Below are positions 1 through 6,736 of a stretch of DNA of 64,000 nucleotides, one piece after another. Below the pieces are notes generated by a model. The model made no database searches, had not been told where the DNA came from, and worked only from the letters and a program-made list of their open reading frames with translations. Position 1 is the first letter of the stretch. Every line of letters begins with the position of its first letter. Position numbers and translations under genes: made by a program. The DNA is from Robiginitalea sp. (GTDB taxonomy: Bacteria; Bacteroidota; Bacteroidia; Flavobacteriales; Flavobacteriaceae): assembly GCA_024642005.1 (NCBI GenBank), contig JAHECA010000009.1, forward strand, positions 1 to 64,000, written 5' to 3'.

Positions 1-102
1 TACCCCGGATAAGAGCTACGCTGTCTGTCAATATGTCAATGAACTCAGAAAAGTTCAACTTTCCTCTTTAAAAACCCCCAAGGTTTCCCCTGAAAGCGGG
101 TG
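1..102 (-). other. Putative rRNA-operon leader running off the left edge
   Basis: Read on the minus strand this stretch follows a good promoter and has no plausible reading frame. It contains a 16-bp string, GTTCATTGACATATTG (minus-strand reading of 29-44), which resembles the conserved leader found just ahead of 16S rRNA genes in Flavobacteriia. A short inverted repeat (GAAC...GTTC, 41-56) sits beside it. The 16S gene itself would lie beyond base 1 and is not visible, so this is inferred from leader similarity recalled from the group and not from any rRNA sequence. It could instead lead another stable RNA. Confidence 0.4.
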
Positions 103-132
103 CAAATATAAAAGGGTTTTTCTGAAATACAA
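103..132 (-). promoter_or_regulatory. Leftward Bacteroidota-type promoter
   Basis: On the minus strand a perfect -7 element TATATTTG (110-103) is preceded by TTG (132-130) with a 19-bp spacer, matching the Bacteroidota primary-sigma consensus TTTG/TAnnTTTG. It points off the left edge into the putative rRNA leader. The flank 133-259 is AT-rich spacer with nothing else recognisable. Confidence 0.6.
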
Positions 133-259
133 TTTATTTTCGGCCTTATTTTTTTTAAAAATTCCGATCTGAAAGCTAATTCACTTAGAACGAGATTTTT
201 GCCAAATACACTTCCGAAAAAAGGATTTTGAAGATAGGAAATTTTTAGCGTTCTGCCAA

Positions 260-955
260 CTACTGGGCCTTCTTTTTTGCCTGGCTCCATTTATTGGTCA
301 AACTGGCGAAATCGTAGTCGAGGGCCGAGTTCTGGCGCTGAAGCTGATTAGCCGCAAATGCGCGCTGCAAAATATCCTCGATCAGGTAATCTTCATGCAC
401 CGACTCGGGGTGGAACTCTTCCTTGATGCTGATATCGAACATCCGGGCCGTGGTCTGGTACCAGAACGCCCGCCAGCCACTGCGCAACTCCTTAACCAGA
501 TCAAAGGCCGTTATGCCGGTCTGCCTGTAAATCAATTTTACCAGAATCTGTCCTTCGGTCCGGGTCAGCTTCTTGAGCTCGGCCGAGAATTCTTCCTCTA
601 TATAGCGCTGTACAATTTTGGTGTAGTTCTTCCTGGCACTTCTGGATTCGATATGGTCCAACCGGCTGTTGAGCTCAATAAACCGTTCTGAGGCCAGCTT
701 TGCGTAGGGGTATACCTTCAGGGTCTTGCGCCTGAGTATATAATAGCGGAGCTTGTCGTCGTAGGAATCAAAGCGGAGTTTCCCGAAGATATAAACTTCC
801 TCCAGCTCAATGGAACTCCGGTATATGGAGTCGCCCTCGAGAATAATCATCTCCTGTTGGGCAGAATCGAGGGGCTGCTCCGGAAGCTGAGCCGCAAGGG
901 ACAGTGGAAGCAGCGCCAATACCAGGAAAAGACGGATAAACCGCATGGATTTCAA
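260..955 (-). CDS. DUF4294 domain-containing protein
   Basis: A 231-residue protein of the DUF4294 family, which is common and functionally uncharacterised in Flavobacteriia. It opens with a cleavable signal peptide (hydrophobic stretch about residues 6-20 ending at LAAQ), so the mature protein is predicted periplasmic or envelope-associated. The body is rich in charged and aromatic residues and helical in character, and includes RYYILRRKTLKVYPYAK, which is typical of the family. No catalytic motif is visible. It is divergent from the M42 peptidase, with both promoters in the 95-bp gap. The ATG at 955 sits directly before the signal peptide, so the start is well placed. Function is unknown. 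Confidence 0.8.
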   Translation of the reverse strand: MKSMRFIRLFLVLALLPLSLAAQLPEQPLDSAQQEMIILEGDSIYRSSIELEEVYIFGKLRFDSYDDKLRYYILRRKTLKVYPYAKLASERFIELNSRLDHIESRSARKNYTKIVQRYIEEEFSAELKKLTRTEGQILVKLIYRQTGITAFDLVKELRSGWRAFWYQTTARMFDISIKEEFHPESVHEDYLIEDILQRAFAANQLQRQNSALDYDFASLTNKWSQAKKKAQ

Positions 956-971
956 GTTCTAAAAGTCATGC

Positions 972-979
972 CAAAATTA
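972..979 (-). promoter_or_regulatory. -7 element for the DUF4294 gene
   Basis: Minus-strand TAATTTTG matches TAnnTTTG. A TTG lies 17 bp upstream, slightly short of the usual 19. The start codon is 17 nt downstream. Confidence 0.45.
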
Positions 980-1023
980 AGGATTATGCAAGTGGGCAAC
1001 TATTAAATAAAAGTGAATATTGC

Positions 1024-1031
1024 TAAGTTTG
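1024..1031 (+). promoter_or_regulatory. -7 element for the M42 peptidase gene
   Basis: TAAGTTTG matches TAnnTTTG, 19 nt ahead of the ATG at 1051. No convincing -33 TTG is seen. Confidence 0.45.
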
Positions 1032-1050
1032 CAGCAAAGACTGATCGAAC

Positions 1051-2139
1051 ATGACCACAGAGCAAATTTTGCCCGCCGCATCCCTCGAGTTTTTCGAGAA
1101 ATACCTCAATAACCCATCTCCTACCGGCTATGAGCTGGAAGGACAGAAACTATGGATGGCTTACCTGAAGCCCTATGTTGACACCTTTATTACCGATACC
1201 TACGGGTCTGCAGTGGGGGTGATCAACCCCGACGCCCCCTACAAGGTGGTTATCGAAGGGCATTCCGACGAAATTTCATGGTACGTGAACTACATAACCG
1301 ACAACGGCCTGCTCTATGTAGTCCGCAACGGGGGGAGCGACCACCAGATTGCCCCTTCCAAGTGGGTGAACATCCACACCCGCAACGGCATGGTCAAAGG
1401 CGTTTTTGGCTGGCCGGCCATTCACGTGCGCGATAAGGCCAAGGAAGAAGCGCCCAAACTCGAAAACATTTTTATAGATATCGGCGCCAAAGACAAGGCC
1501 GAAGTCGAAAAGATGGGCGTACACGTGGGATGTGTGATTACCTACCCCGATACGTTCCAGGTGGTAAACGGCAACAAGTATGTTTGCAGGGCCATCGACA
1601 ACCGGGCTGGGGGATTTATGATCGCCCAGGTGGCTCGCCTGCTGAAGGCGAACAAGAAGAAACTGCCCTTTGGCCTCTATGTGACCAATTCCGTGCAGGA
1701 AGAGATCGGCCTGAGGGGAGCCGAGATGATTACCCAGCGCCTGCGGCCGAACGCTGCCATCATCACCGACGTGTGCCACGACACCACCACCCCGATGATC
1801 GACCAAAAGAAGGAAGGACACATCGAACTGGGCCTGGGCCCCGTGATTTCCTATGCCCCTGCCGTGCAGAACAAGTTGCGCGAACGGATCCTGGATACGG
1901 CCGAGGCCAAAAAGATCCCATTCCAGCGCATGGCTGCCTCCCGGAGCACCGGCACAGACACCGATGCCTTTGCCTACAGCAACGGTGGAGTGGCAGCCGC
2001 CCTGATCTCGCTGCCCCTGCGCTATATGCACACCACGGTGGAGATGGTGCACCAAGACGACGTGGCCAACGTGATCAGGCTCATCTATGAGACCCTGCTA
2101 AACATCAAAGCCGGGGAGACCTTCAGTTATTTCGACTGA
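1051..2139 (+). CDS. M42 family metallopeptidase (aminopeptidase)
   Basis: A 362-residue cytosolic di-zinc aminopeptidase of the M42 family (glutamyl aminopeptidase, deblocking aminopeptidase and endoglucanase-M relatives), which trims N-terminal residues from peptides. Metal ligands expected for the fold are all visible: H71 in EGHSDE, D183 in AIDNRAGG, the E217-E218 pair in QEEIG, D240 in IITDVCHD, and H327 in RYMHTT. Length is normal for the family and no signal peptide is present. The Nudix gene follows 21 bp later on the same strand, so the two are probably cotranscribed, although no functional link is obvious. Substrate preference cannot be read from the sequence. Confidence 0.93.
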   Translation: MTTEQILPAASLEFFEKYLNNPSPTGYELEGQKLWMAYLKPYVDTFITDTYGSAVGVINPDAPYKVVIEGHSDEISWYVNYITDNGLLYVVRNGGSDHQIAPSKWVNIHTRNGMVKGVFGWPAIHVRDKAKEEAPKLENIFIDIGAKDKAEVEKMGVHVGCVITYPDTFQVVNGNKYVCRAIDNRAGGFMIAQVARLLKANKKKLPFGLYVTNSVQEEIGLRGAEMITQRLRPNAAIITDVCHDTTTPMIDQKKEGHIELGLGPVISYAPAVQNKLRERILDTAEAKKIPFQRMAASRSTGTDTDAFAYSNGGVAAALISLPLRYMHTTVEMVHQDDVANVIRLIYETLLNIKAGETFSYFD

Positions 2140-2160
2140 ACGTCCCCGGCCCCCTGAGGC

Positions 2161-2709
2161 ATGGACGAACGCATCGATATCTGGGACGAAGATGGCCGCC
2201 CGACAGGGCGCACCGCCCTGAAATCGGAAGCCCATCGCCTGGGTTTGTGCCATCCTACCATTCACGTCTGGTTCTATACACTAACCGGTCAGGTGCTTTT
2301 ACAGCGAAGGGCCGTCCACAAGGAAACCTTCCCAGGGCTTTGGGATGTATCGGTTGCCGGCCATATCGGGGCCGGGGAATCGCCGGTAAGCGGTGCCCTT
2401 CGCGAGGTCAGCGAAGAGATTGGGCTGAAGGTGAAGGCGGAAGAGCTTGAGCTGATCGCCACGCTTAAAGCCGTACACAATCATCCGGGGGGGGTTGTCG
2501 ATTGCGAGTTTCATCACGTTTTCCTGTGCCGGCTGCAAAACCCCCTTTCGGCCCTGGCGCCTCAGGCATCGGAAGTTGCCGAATTAAAGCTGTATCCGTT
2601 GCTGACCCTGGCCGAGGAAGTATGGGGCCTGGCCCGGCCGGGCCTTTATGTGCCGCACGGCACGGCCTATTACCAAAAAATCATTCAGGAAATACGGTCA
2701 CGTCTGTAG
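2161..2709 (+). CDS. Nudix hydrolase, IDI/YfcD-like
   Basis: A 182-residue Nudix hydrolase with an intact Nudix box: G-x5-E-x7-REV-SEE-IGL within residues about 66-88, supplying the metal-binding glutamates. The N-terminal region (DIWDEDGRPTG, then CHPTIHVW) resembles the IDI-like/YfcD branch, which cleaves nucleotide or other diphosphates or isomerises isopentenyl diphosphate. The conserved isomerase cysteine cannot be assigned with confidence, so substrate is left open. It follows the peptidase gene by 21 bp. Its last 12 bases overlap the convergent end of hisS. Confidence 0.85.
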   Translation: MDERIDIWDEDGRPTGRTALKSEAHRLGLCHPTIHVWFYTLTGQVLLQRRAVHKETFPGLWDVSVAGHIGAGESPVSGALREVSEEIGLKVKAEELELIATLKAVHNHPGGVVDCEFHHVFLCRLQNPLSALAPQASEVAELKLYPLLTLAEEVWGLARPGLYVPHGTAYYQKIIQEIRSRL

Positions 2710-4080
2710 GCTTCGGGCAAAAACCACCCAGTCTTCACGCTTGTAGGTCTGCTGGCTGCCTTCTTCCATATTTTTTACGATAAAGGTGCCATTGGCGAGT
2801 TCTTCCTCACCGATGAGCACCACATAGGGCGCTCCCCTTTTATCGGCATACTTGAATTGCTTCTGGAGCTTGGCGGCTTCCGGGTAGAGGTCGGCCCTGA
2901 GACCCCGGTCGCGCAGTCCCATCACCAACCTGAGCGCATCTCGGGCCTCGGCCGGCCCGAAATTGATGCAAAATACATCGAGGTTTTGGTCGAGCTGGTC
3001 AGGGAAGAGCCCGAGCTGTTCCAAAACCAGGTAAATACGGTCGAGTCCGAAAGAGATCCCCACCCCGCTGAGCCCCTGCAGGCCAAAGATACCGGTCAGG
3101 TCGTCGTAGCGGCCTCCCCCGCCGATGGAACCCATGGAAATGCTTTCGGGGGCTGCCACTTCCAGGATAACTCCCGTGTAATAGTTCAGGCCCCGGGCCA
3201 GGGTAATCTGCAACTGACAGGCCGAAGCCTTCAATCCCAGTTTGGAGCTCTCGGTGAAGAGCTCTTCAAGCTCCGCCAGGCCTTCCATTCCCGTTTTGGA
3301 ATCCTTCAGGAGTTCCTTCAGTTGATCGAGCTGCCCCTGGGCCGCCCCGCCCAACTCAAACAAGGGGGCTGCCTTGGCCACCGCAGCCTGCGGGATGCCT
3401 TTCTGAAGCATTTCCGCTTCCACCTTTTCCCGCCCGATCTTATCGAGCTTGTCGAGGGCCACCGTAAAATCGACCAGCTGTTCGCCTGCCCCGATAACCT
3501 CGGCTATTCCGGAAAGTATCTTGCGGTGGTTGATCTTGATGGTTACCCCCTTCAGGTCGAGCTCATAAAACACACGGTCGTAGAGCTGGACCAGTTCCAG
3601 TTCCTGCACAATACCTCCGGCGCCCACCACATCGGCGTCGCATTGCCAGAATTCGCGGAAACGGCCCCGCTGCGGCCTGTCGGCCCGCCAGACGGGCTGT
3701 ATCTGGTAGCGCTTGAAGGGGAAGTCAATCTCGTTCTGGTGCATGACCACGTACCGGGCAAAGGGCACGGTAAGATCGTAACGCAGCGCCTTTTCGCAGA
3801 GCTGGGGGGTCCATTTCTGGGCATCGGGCGCCGCCAGATCGGCAGGCTCGAGGTTCTTGACGAAATCGCCAGAATTCAGAATTTTGAAGATCAACCGGTC
3901 GCCCTCTTCCCCGTATTTGCCCATCAGGGTGTCATATTGCTCAAAGGAGGGGGTTTCTATGGGCTGGAAGCCGAATCGCTCGAACTGCCCGCGGATGATA
4001 CCGGTAATATAGTTGCGACGTGCCACTTCGGCCGGGGAAAAATCGCGAGTCCCTTTCGGGATACTGGGTTTCTGTGACAT
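2698..4080 (-). CDS. hisS: Histidyl-tRNA synthetase
   Basis: A 460-residue class II aminoacyl-tRNA synthetase that charges tRNA-His. It starts with PKGTRDF, the family's N-terminal signature. Motif 2 (RADRPQRGRFREFWQCDAD, about residue 130-150), the histidine-specific loop ARGLNYYTG (about 293) and motif 3 (GISFGLDRI, about 340) are present, followed by the anticodon-binding domain. The insertion of about 60 residues after the first catalytic half is longer than in E. coli but usual in Bacteroidota. The stop overlaps the end of the convergent Nudix gene by 12 bp. A good -7 element lies 19 nt before the ATG. Confidence 0.97.
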   Translation of the reverse strand: MSQKPSIPKGTRDFSPAEVARRNYITGIIRGQFERFGFQPIETPSFEQYDTLMGKYGEEGDRLIFKILNSGDFVKNLEPADLAAPDAQKWTPQLCEKALRYDLTVPFARYVVMHQNEIDFPFKRYQIQPVWRADRPQRGRFREFWQCDADVVGAGGIVQELELVQLYDRVFYELDLKGVTIKINHRKILSGIAEVIGAGEQLVDFTVALDKLDKIGREKVEAEMLQKGIPQAAVAKAAPLFELGGAAQGQLDQLKELLKDSKTGMEGLAELEELFTESSKLGLKASACQLQITLARGLNYYTGVILEVAAPESISMGSIGGGGRYDDLTGIFGLQGLSGVGISFGLDRIYLVLEQLGLFPDQLDQNLDVFCINFGPAEARDALRLVMGLRDRGLRADLYPEAAKLQKQFKYADKRGAPYVVLIGEEELANGTFIVKNMEEGSQQTYKREDWVVFARSLQT

Positions 4081-4099
4081 GTAATTGCCTTAAGTGGTG

Positions 4100-4107
4100 C
4101 AAATATA
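4100..4107 (-). promoter_or_regulatory. -7 element for hisS
   Basis: Minus-strand TATATTTG, a perfect TAnnTTTG, 19 nt upstream of the hisS ATG. No clear -33 TTG at the expected spacing. Confidence 0.55.
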
Positions 4108-4142
4108 ACAGAAAGCCGTTTTTCAGCCAGCCGCTGGACGGC

Positions 4143-4616
4143 CTAGATTTCGACGATTTCCTCGAACCAGCGGAAAAGTTCGCCTTTGGTGATCACGGCC
4201 CCTTTGCGGATGAGCTCGAATTTGTCGCGGTTGGGGTCGTCGGAATAGGCTTTGGAGGCGGTGAGGTACTCCACCCAGTCTGACTGCCAGTTCTTCTTGA
4301 ACCAGCCGAAGCCTTCCGGGGTCTGCAGGTCAATTTCCGGGTTGTTCACCTTCACCGAAATAAGCCGCATTTCCTTCTCGGGCAGGTGGAACAGGTGCAG
4401 GCTCTGGGGACCAATATTTTCCATGTATCCAACGCGGGTGAGCACCCCTTCCCAAATCAGGTCGCTAAACACGTCGAGCTCCTGTTCGGCGACCAGCGGC
4501 TTTTCTGCCTTCAGCTGCGACCACGCTTCGGCCGTGATGGACTGGGTGGCCAAAAAATTGATGAATTCAGGGTGGAGCTCTTCGAATTGCTCCCGGGTAA
4601 GGCGGGCATACTTCAT
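4143..4616 (-). CDS. DUF6495 family protein
   Basis: A 157-residue cytosolic protein of a family (DUF6495) found in Flavobacteriia. The N-terminal string MKYARLTREQFEELHPEF and the internal EQELDVFSDLIWEGVLT are the recognisable parts. It is acidic and rich in Trp, Phe and Glu, with no signal peptide, membrane segment or catalytic motif that I can name. It lies between the rpsF-rpsR-rplI operon terminator and hisS, all on the minus strand, but the terminator at 4636-4668 should separate it from the ribosomal genes. Function is unknown. Confidence 0.75.
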   Translation of the reverse strand: MKYARLTREQFEELHPEFINFLATQSITAEAWSQLKAEKPLVAEQELDVFSDLIWEGVLTRVGYMENIGPQSLHLFHLPEKEMRLISVKVNNPEIDLQTPEGFGWFKKNWQSDWVEYLTASKAYSDDPNRDKFELIRKGAVITKGELFRWFEEIVEI

Positions 4617-4635
4617 GGCGCAGTATTTGCCGTTT

Positions 4636-4668
4636 AAAAAAAATCCACCCTGCGGGGCAGGGTGGATT
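4636..4668 (-). terminator. Rho-independent terminator of the rpsF operon
   Basis: An 11-bp perfect stem (4642-4652 with 4658-4668, 5-nt loop), followed on the minus strand by eight T residues (4643-4636). It lies 22 bp after the rplI stop. Confidence 0.9.
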
Positions 4669-4689
4669 CAATCGGTATACTTTGAAAAT

Positions 4690-5145
4690 TTATTGCTTGG
4701 GTTCAGGCACTACTTCGAATCCAAAATCGATCTGCACTTGACGGTGCAGGCGAATTTCAGCTTCGTACGGGCCCGCGCGCTTGATGGCGCCCCCTTTTAT
4801 GGCAATATACTTCTTGTCGATGGCGAATCCGGCGGCCTCCAGGGCTGCTGCCAGGTCGATGTTGGTTACCGAACCGAACAATTTGTCGGCTTCCCCTACC
4901 TTGGCAGGGATCTTAACCTCCAGCTGCTTCAGCGATTCGGCCACCTTACTTGCTTCCTCGACGGCCTGCTTTTCTTTGTGAGCCTTCTGGCGCAGGTTCT
5001 CGGCAAGTACTTTCTTGGCCGAAGGCGTGGCCAGCACGGCCATCCCCTGGGGAATCAGGTAATTCCGTCCGTAACCGTTCTTAACGGTTACCAGGTCGTC
5101 TTTGAACCCGAGGTTCTCAACGTCTTGCTTCAATATCAATTCCAT
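4690..5145 (-). CDS. rplI: 50S ribosomal protein L9
   Basis: A 151-residue L9, which binds 23S rRNA and spans the L1 stalk base. It begins with the conserved rRNA-binding N domain (MELILKQDVENLGFKDDLVTVKNGYGRNYLIPQGMA pattern). A lysine-rich connecting helix (about 45-75) and the C-terminal domain follow. It is the last gene of the S6-S18-L9 operon, 12 bp after rpsR, and is followed by a strong terminator. Confidence 0.98.
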   Translation of the reverse strand: MELILKQDVENLGFKDDLVTVKNGYGRNYLIPQGMAVLATPSAKKVLAENLRQKAHKEKQAVEEASKVAESLKQLEVKIPAKVGEADKLFGSVTNIDLAAALEAAGFAIDKKYIAIKGGAIKRAGPYEAEIRLHRQVQIDFGFEVVPEPKQ

Positions 5146-5157
5146 GATTCCTTCGGT

Positions 5158-5454
5158 TTACTTTAATAAATCTCCTACATAGGGCATAAGCGCCAGGTGG
5201 CGCGCCCGTTTGATGGCCTGGGCCACTTTCCGCTGGTACTTCAGTGAGGTACCGGTAAGGCGGCGCGGCAGGATTTTTCCCTGTTCGTTCACCAGTTTGA
5301 TCAGAAAATCGGCATCCTTGTAATCGATGTACTTGATCCCAGATTTTTTGAATCGGCAGTATTTCTTCTGCTTGTTGGTCTCGATGTTCAGCGGGGTCAG
5401 ATAACGGATCTCCCCGTCTTTCTTCCCTTTTGCTTGTTGTTGCAAATTGGCCAT
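5158..5454 (-). CDS. rpsR: 30S ribosomal protein S18
   Basis: A 98-residue S18, which pairs with S6 on the small-subunit platform. Recognised by IDYKDADFL, the motif [25 protein letters not shown] and the ending LMPYVGD. The N-terminal extension of about 15 residues rich in Gln and Lys is common in Bacteroidota. It lies 4 bp after rpsF and 12 bp before rplI in one operon. No ssb or priB gene is inserted between S6 and S18, unlike in many other phyla. Confidence 0.98.
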   Translation of the reverse strand: MANLQQQAKGKKDGEIRYLTPLNIETNKQKKYCRFKKSGIKYIDYKDADFLIKLVNEQGKILPRRLTGTSLKYQRKVAQAIKRARHLALMPYVGDLLK

Positions 5455-5458
5455 ATCC

Positions 5459-5797
5459 TTAGGCTTTAGCTTTTAATTTGGTTCTGCGTTTCTCCGCCCA
5501 TTCTACGGCGTGTTTGTCGAGTTTAACGGTCAGAAAGCGCATAACGCGCTCATCGCGTTTGAATTCCTGCTCGTAGGGGCCGAGTATTTCGCCCGGAGCG
5601 GAAAATTCGAACAGATGGTAGAATCCGCTCTTTTTGTGCTGAATGGGATAGGCCAGTTTCTTGAGTCCCCAATTCTCTTTGGAGACCATTTTGGCACCAT
5701 TCTTGGTCAAGAAATCTTCAAATTTCTTAACTGCTTCCTCTATCTGCGTATCAGATAGAACGGGATTTAAAATGAAAACAGTTTCGTAATGGTTCAT
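5459..5797 (-). CDS. rpsF: 30S ribosomal protein S6
   Basis: A 112-residue S6, first gene of the rpsF-rpsR-rplI operon. The opening [16 protein letters not shown] and the central [22 protein letters not shown] are the family hallmarks. The C-terminus is short and basic, without the polyglutamate tail of E. coli. A minus-strand -7 element lies 26 nt upstream. Confidence 0.98.
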   Translation of the reverse strand: MNHYETVFILNPVLSDTQIEEAVKKFEDFLTKNGAKMVSKENWGLKKLAYPIQHKKSGFYHLFEFSAPGEILGPYEQEFKRDERVMRFLTVKLDKHAVEWAEKRRTKLKAKA

Positions 5798-6043
5798 ATT
5801 TTTTTAACTATTAAAAAGGAGCGCAAAAGTAATAATTCTTCCATCCATTCACAAGAAATCGATAAAAAGATCGTTATGGTAGAAGAATTCTGAAAAACAT
5901 AGGCTTAACCTAAACCCAAATCAAATCAATGATGGTCGTTGCCAACGGTACAGATTTCCACACCATGTTTACAACTTTTGTTGCGCTAAAGTGTGTTGAA
6001 TGAGTACCTTTGACAATGATTTAACCCCACAAATCAACCATTT
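5798..6043. promoter_or_regulatory. Divergent promoter region between rpsF and the LytTR gene
   Basis: A 246-bp AT-rich gap. On the minus strand TACTTTTG (5831-5824) is the -7 element of the ribosomal operon. On the plus strand TACCTTTG (6005-6012), preceded by a TTG at 5981-5983 about 21 bp away, serves the response regulator. The central part (about 5850-5970) holds no reading frame or hairpin that I can recognise. Confidence 0.6.
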
Positions 6044-6736
6044 ATGAAACTTAGAAGTATCGTGGTTGACGATTCATCGATGCAACGTATGGCAGTTGCC
6101 AAATTGGTGAATAATCATCCTAATCTTGCTCTGGTTGCCGAGTACAGCAATGCAATCGAAGCTAAAAACGGCATCAAAAACAACGAAATCGATCTAATTT
6201 TCCTGGATGTCGAAATGCCAATTATCAATGGCTTCGACCTGCTGGAATCACTGGAAAACCCCCCTCAGGTCATCCTGATTACGGGGAAGCCAGACTACGC
6301 GCTAAAAGCCTTCGACTACGACGTTACCGATTACCTGCACAAGCCCATCACGATGGCCCGCTTTGATGCATCAGTAAAGCGTGCGGTGGCCAAATACGAG
6401 CAGTTGCACAAAGTAAACGAGGATGAAGAACATATTTTCGTGAAAAGCAACCTGAAAAAGCGCAAGGTCATCCTGAGCGACATCAAATGGGTTGAAGCGC
6501 TGGGCGATTACATCAAGCTGGTAACCGACGAGGCCAACATCGTGATCTTATCCACCATGAAGGCTTTCGAAGAGACATTGCCCGAAGACAAATTCCTGCG
6601 CATTCACAAGTCATACATCGTAAACCTCGAAAAAATCGAGAAATTCAACAGCAAGAATGTTGAAGTTGGGGGACGCTCGATCCCGCTGAGCCGGAACAAG
6701 AAAACTGAACTGGCAGAGGCTTTGAGCAACGTCTGA
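6044..6736 (+). CDS. LytTR-family response regulator
   Basis: A 230-residue two-component response regulator. The receiver domain (about 1-120) has the acidic pair D9-D10, phosphoacceptor D55 in LDVEMP, T80 and K100 in YLHKP. The LytTR DNA-binding domain (about 130-230) has the typical FVKSN...WVEALGDYIKL...FLRIHKSYIVN pattern. It is a transcription regulator of the LytR/AlgR group. No histidine kinase gene is adjacent, so its partner lies elsewhere. It has a TACCTTTG promoter. Its TGA is immediately followed by the reverse-strand stop of priA, leaving no room for a terminator. Confidence 0.93.
   Translation: MKLRSIVVDDSSMQRMAVAKLVNNHPNLALVAEYSNAIEAKNGIKNNEIDLIFLDVEMPIINGFDLLESLENPPQVILITGKPDYALKAFDYDVTDYLHKPITMARFDASVKRAVAKYEQLHKVNEDEEHIFVKSNLKKRKVILSDIKWVEALGDYIKLVTDEANIVILSTMKAFEETLPEDKFLRIHKSYIVNLEKIEKFNSKNVEVGGRSIPLSRNKKTELAEALSNV

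Noticed and set aside
45-290. Short frame at the left edge, minus strand
   Set aside because: It overlaps the promoter and leader region, is of low complexity, and has no similarity that I recognise.
1276-2055. Open frame of 259 codons antisense to the M42 peptidase
   Set aside because: Same reason: it is a shadow frame with unnatural composition, and the sense gene has all its catalytic residues.
2857-4077. Open frame of about 406 codons antisense to hisS
   Set aside because: Shadow frame with no recognisable motif; hisS is complete on the other strand.
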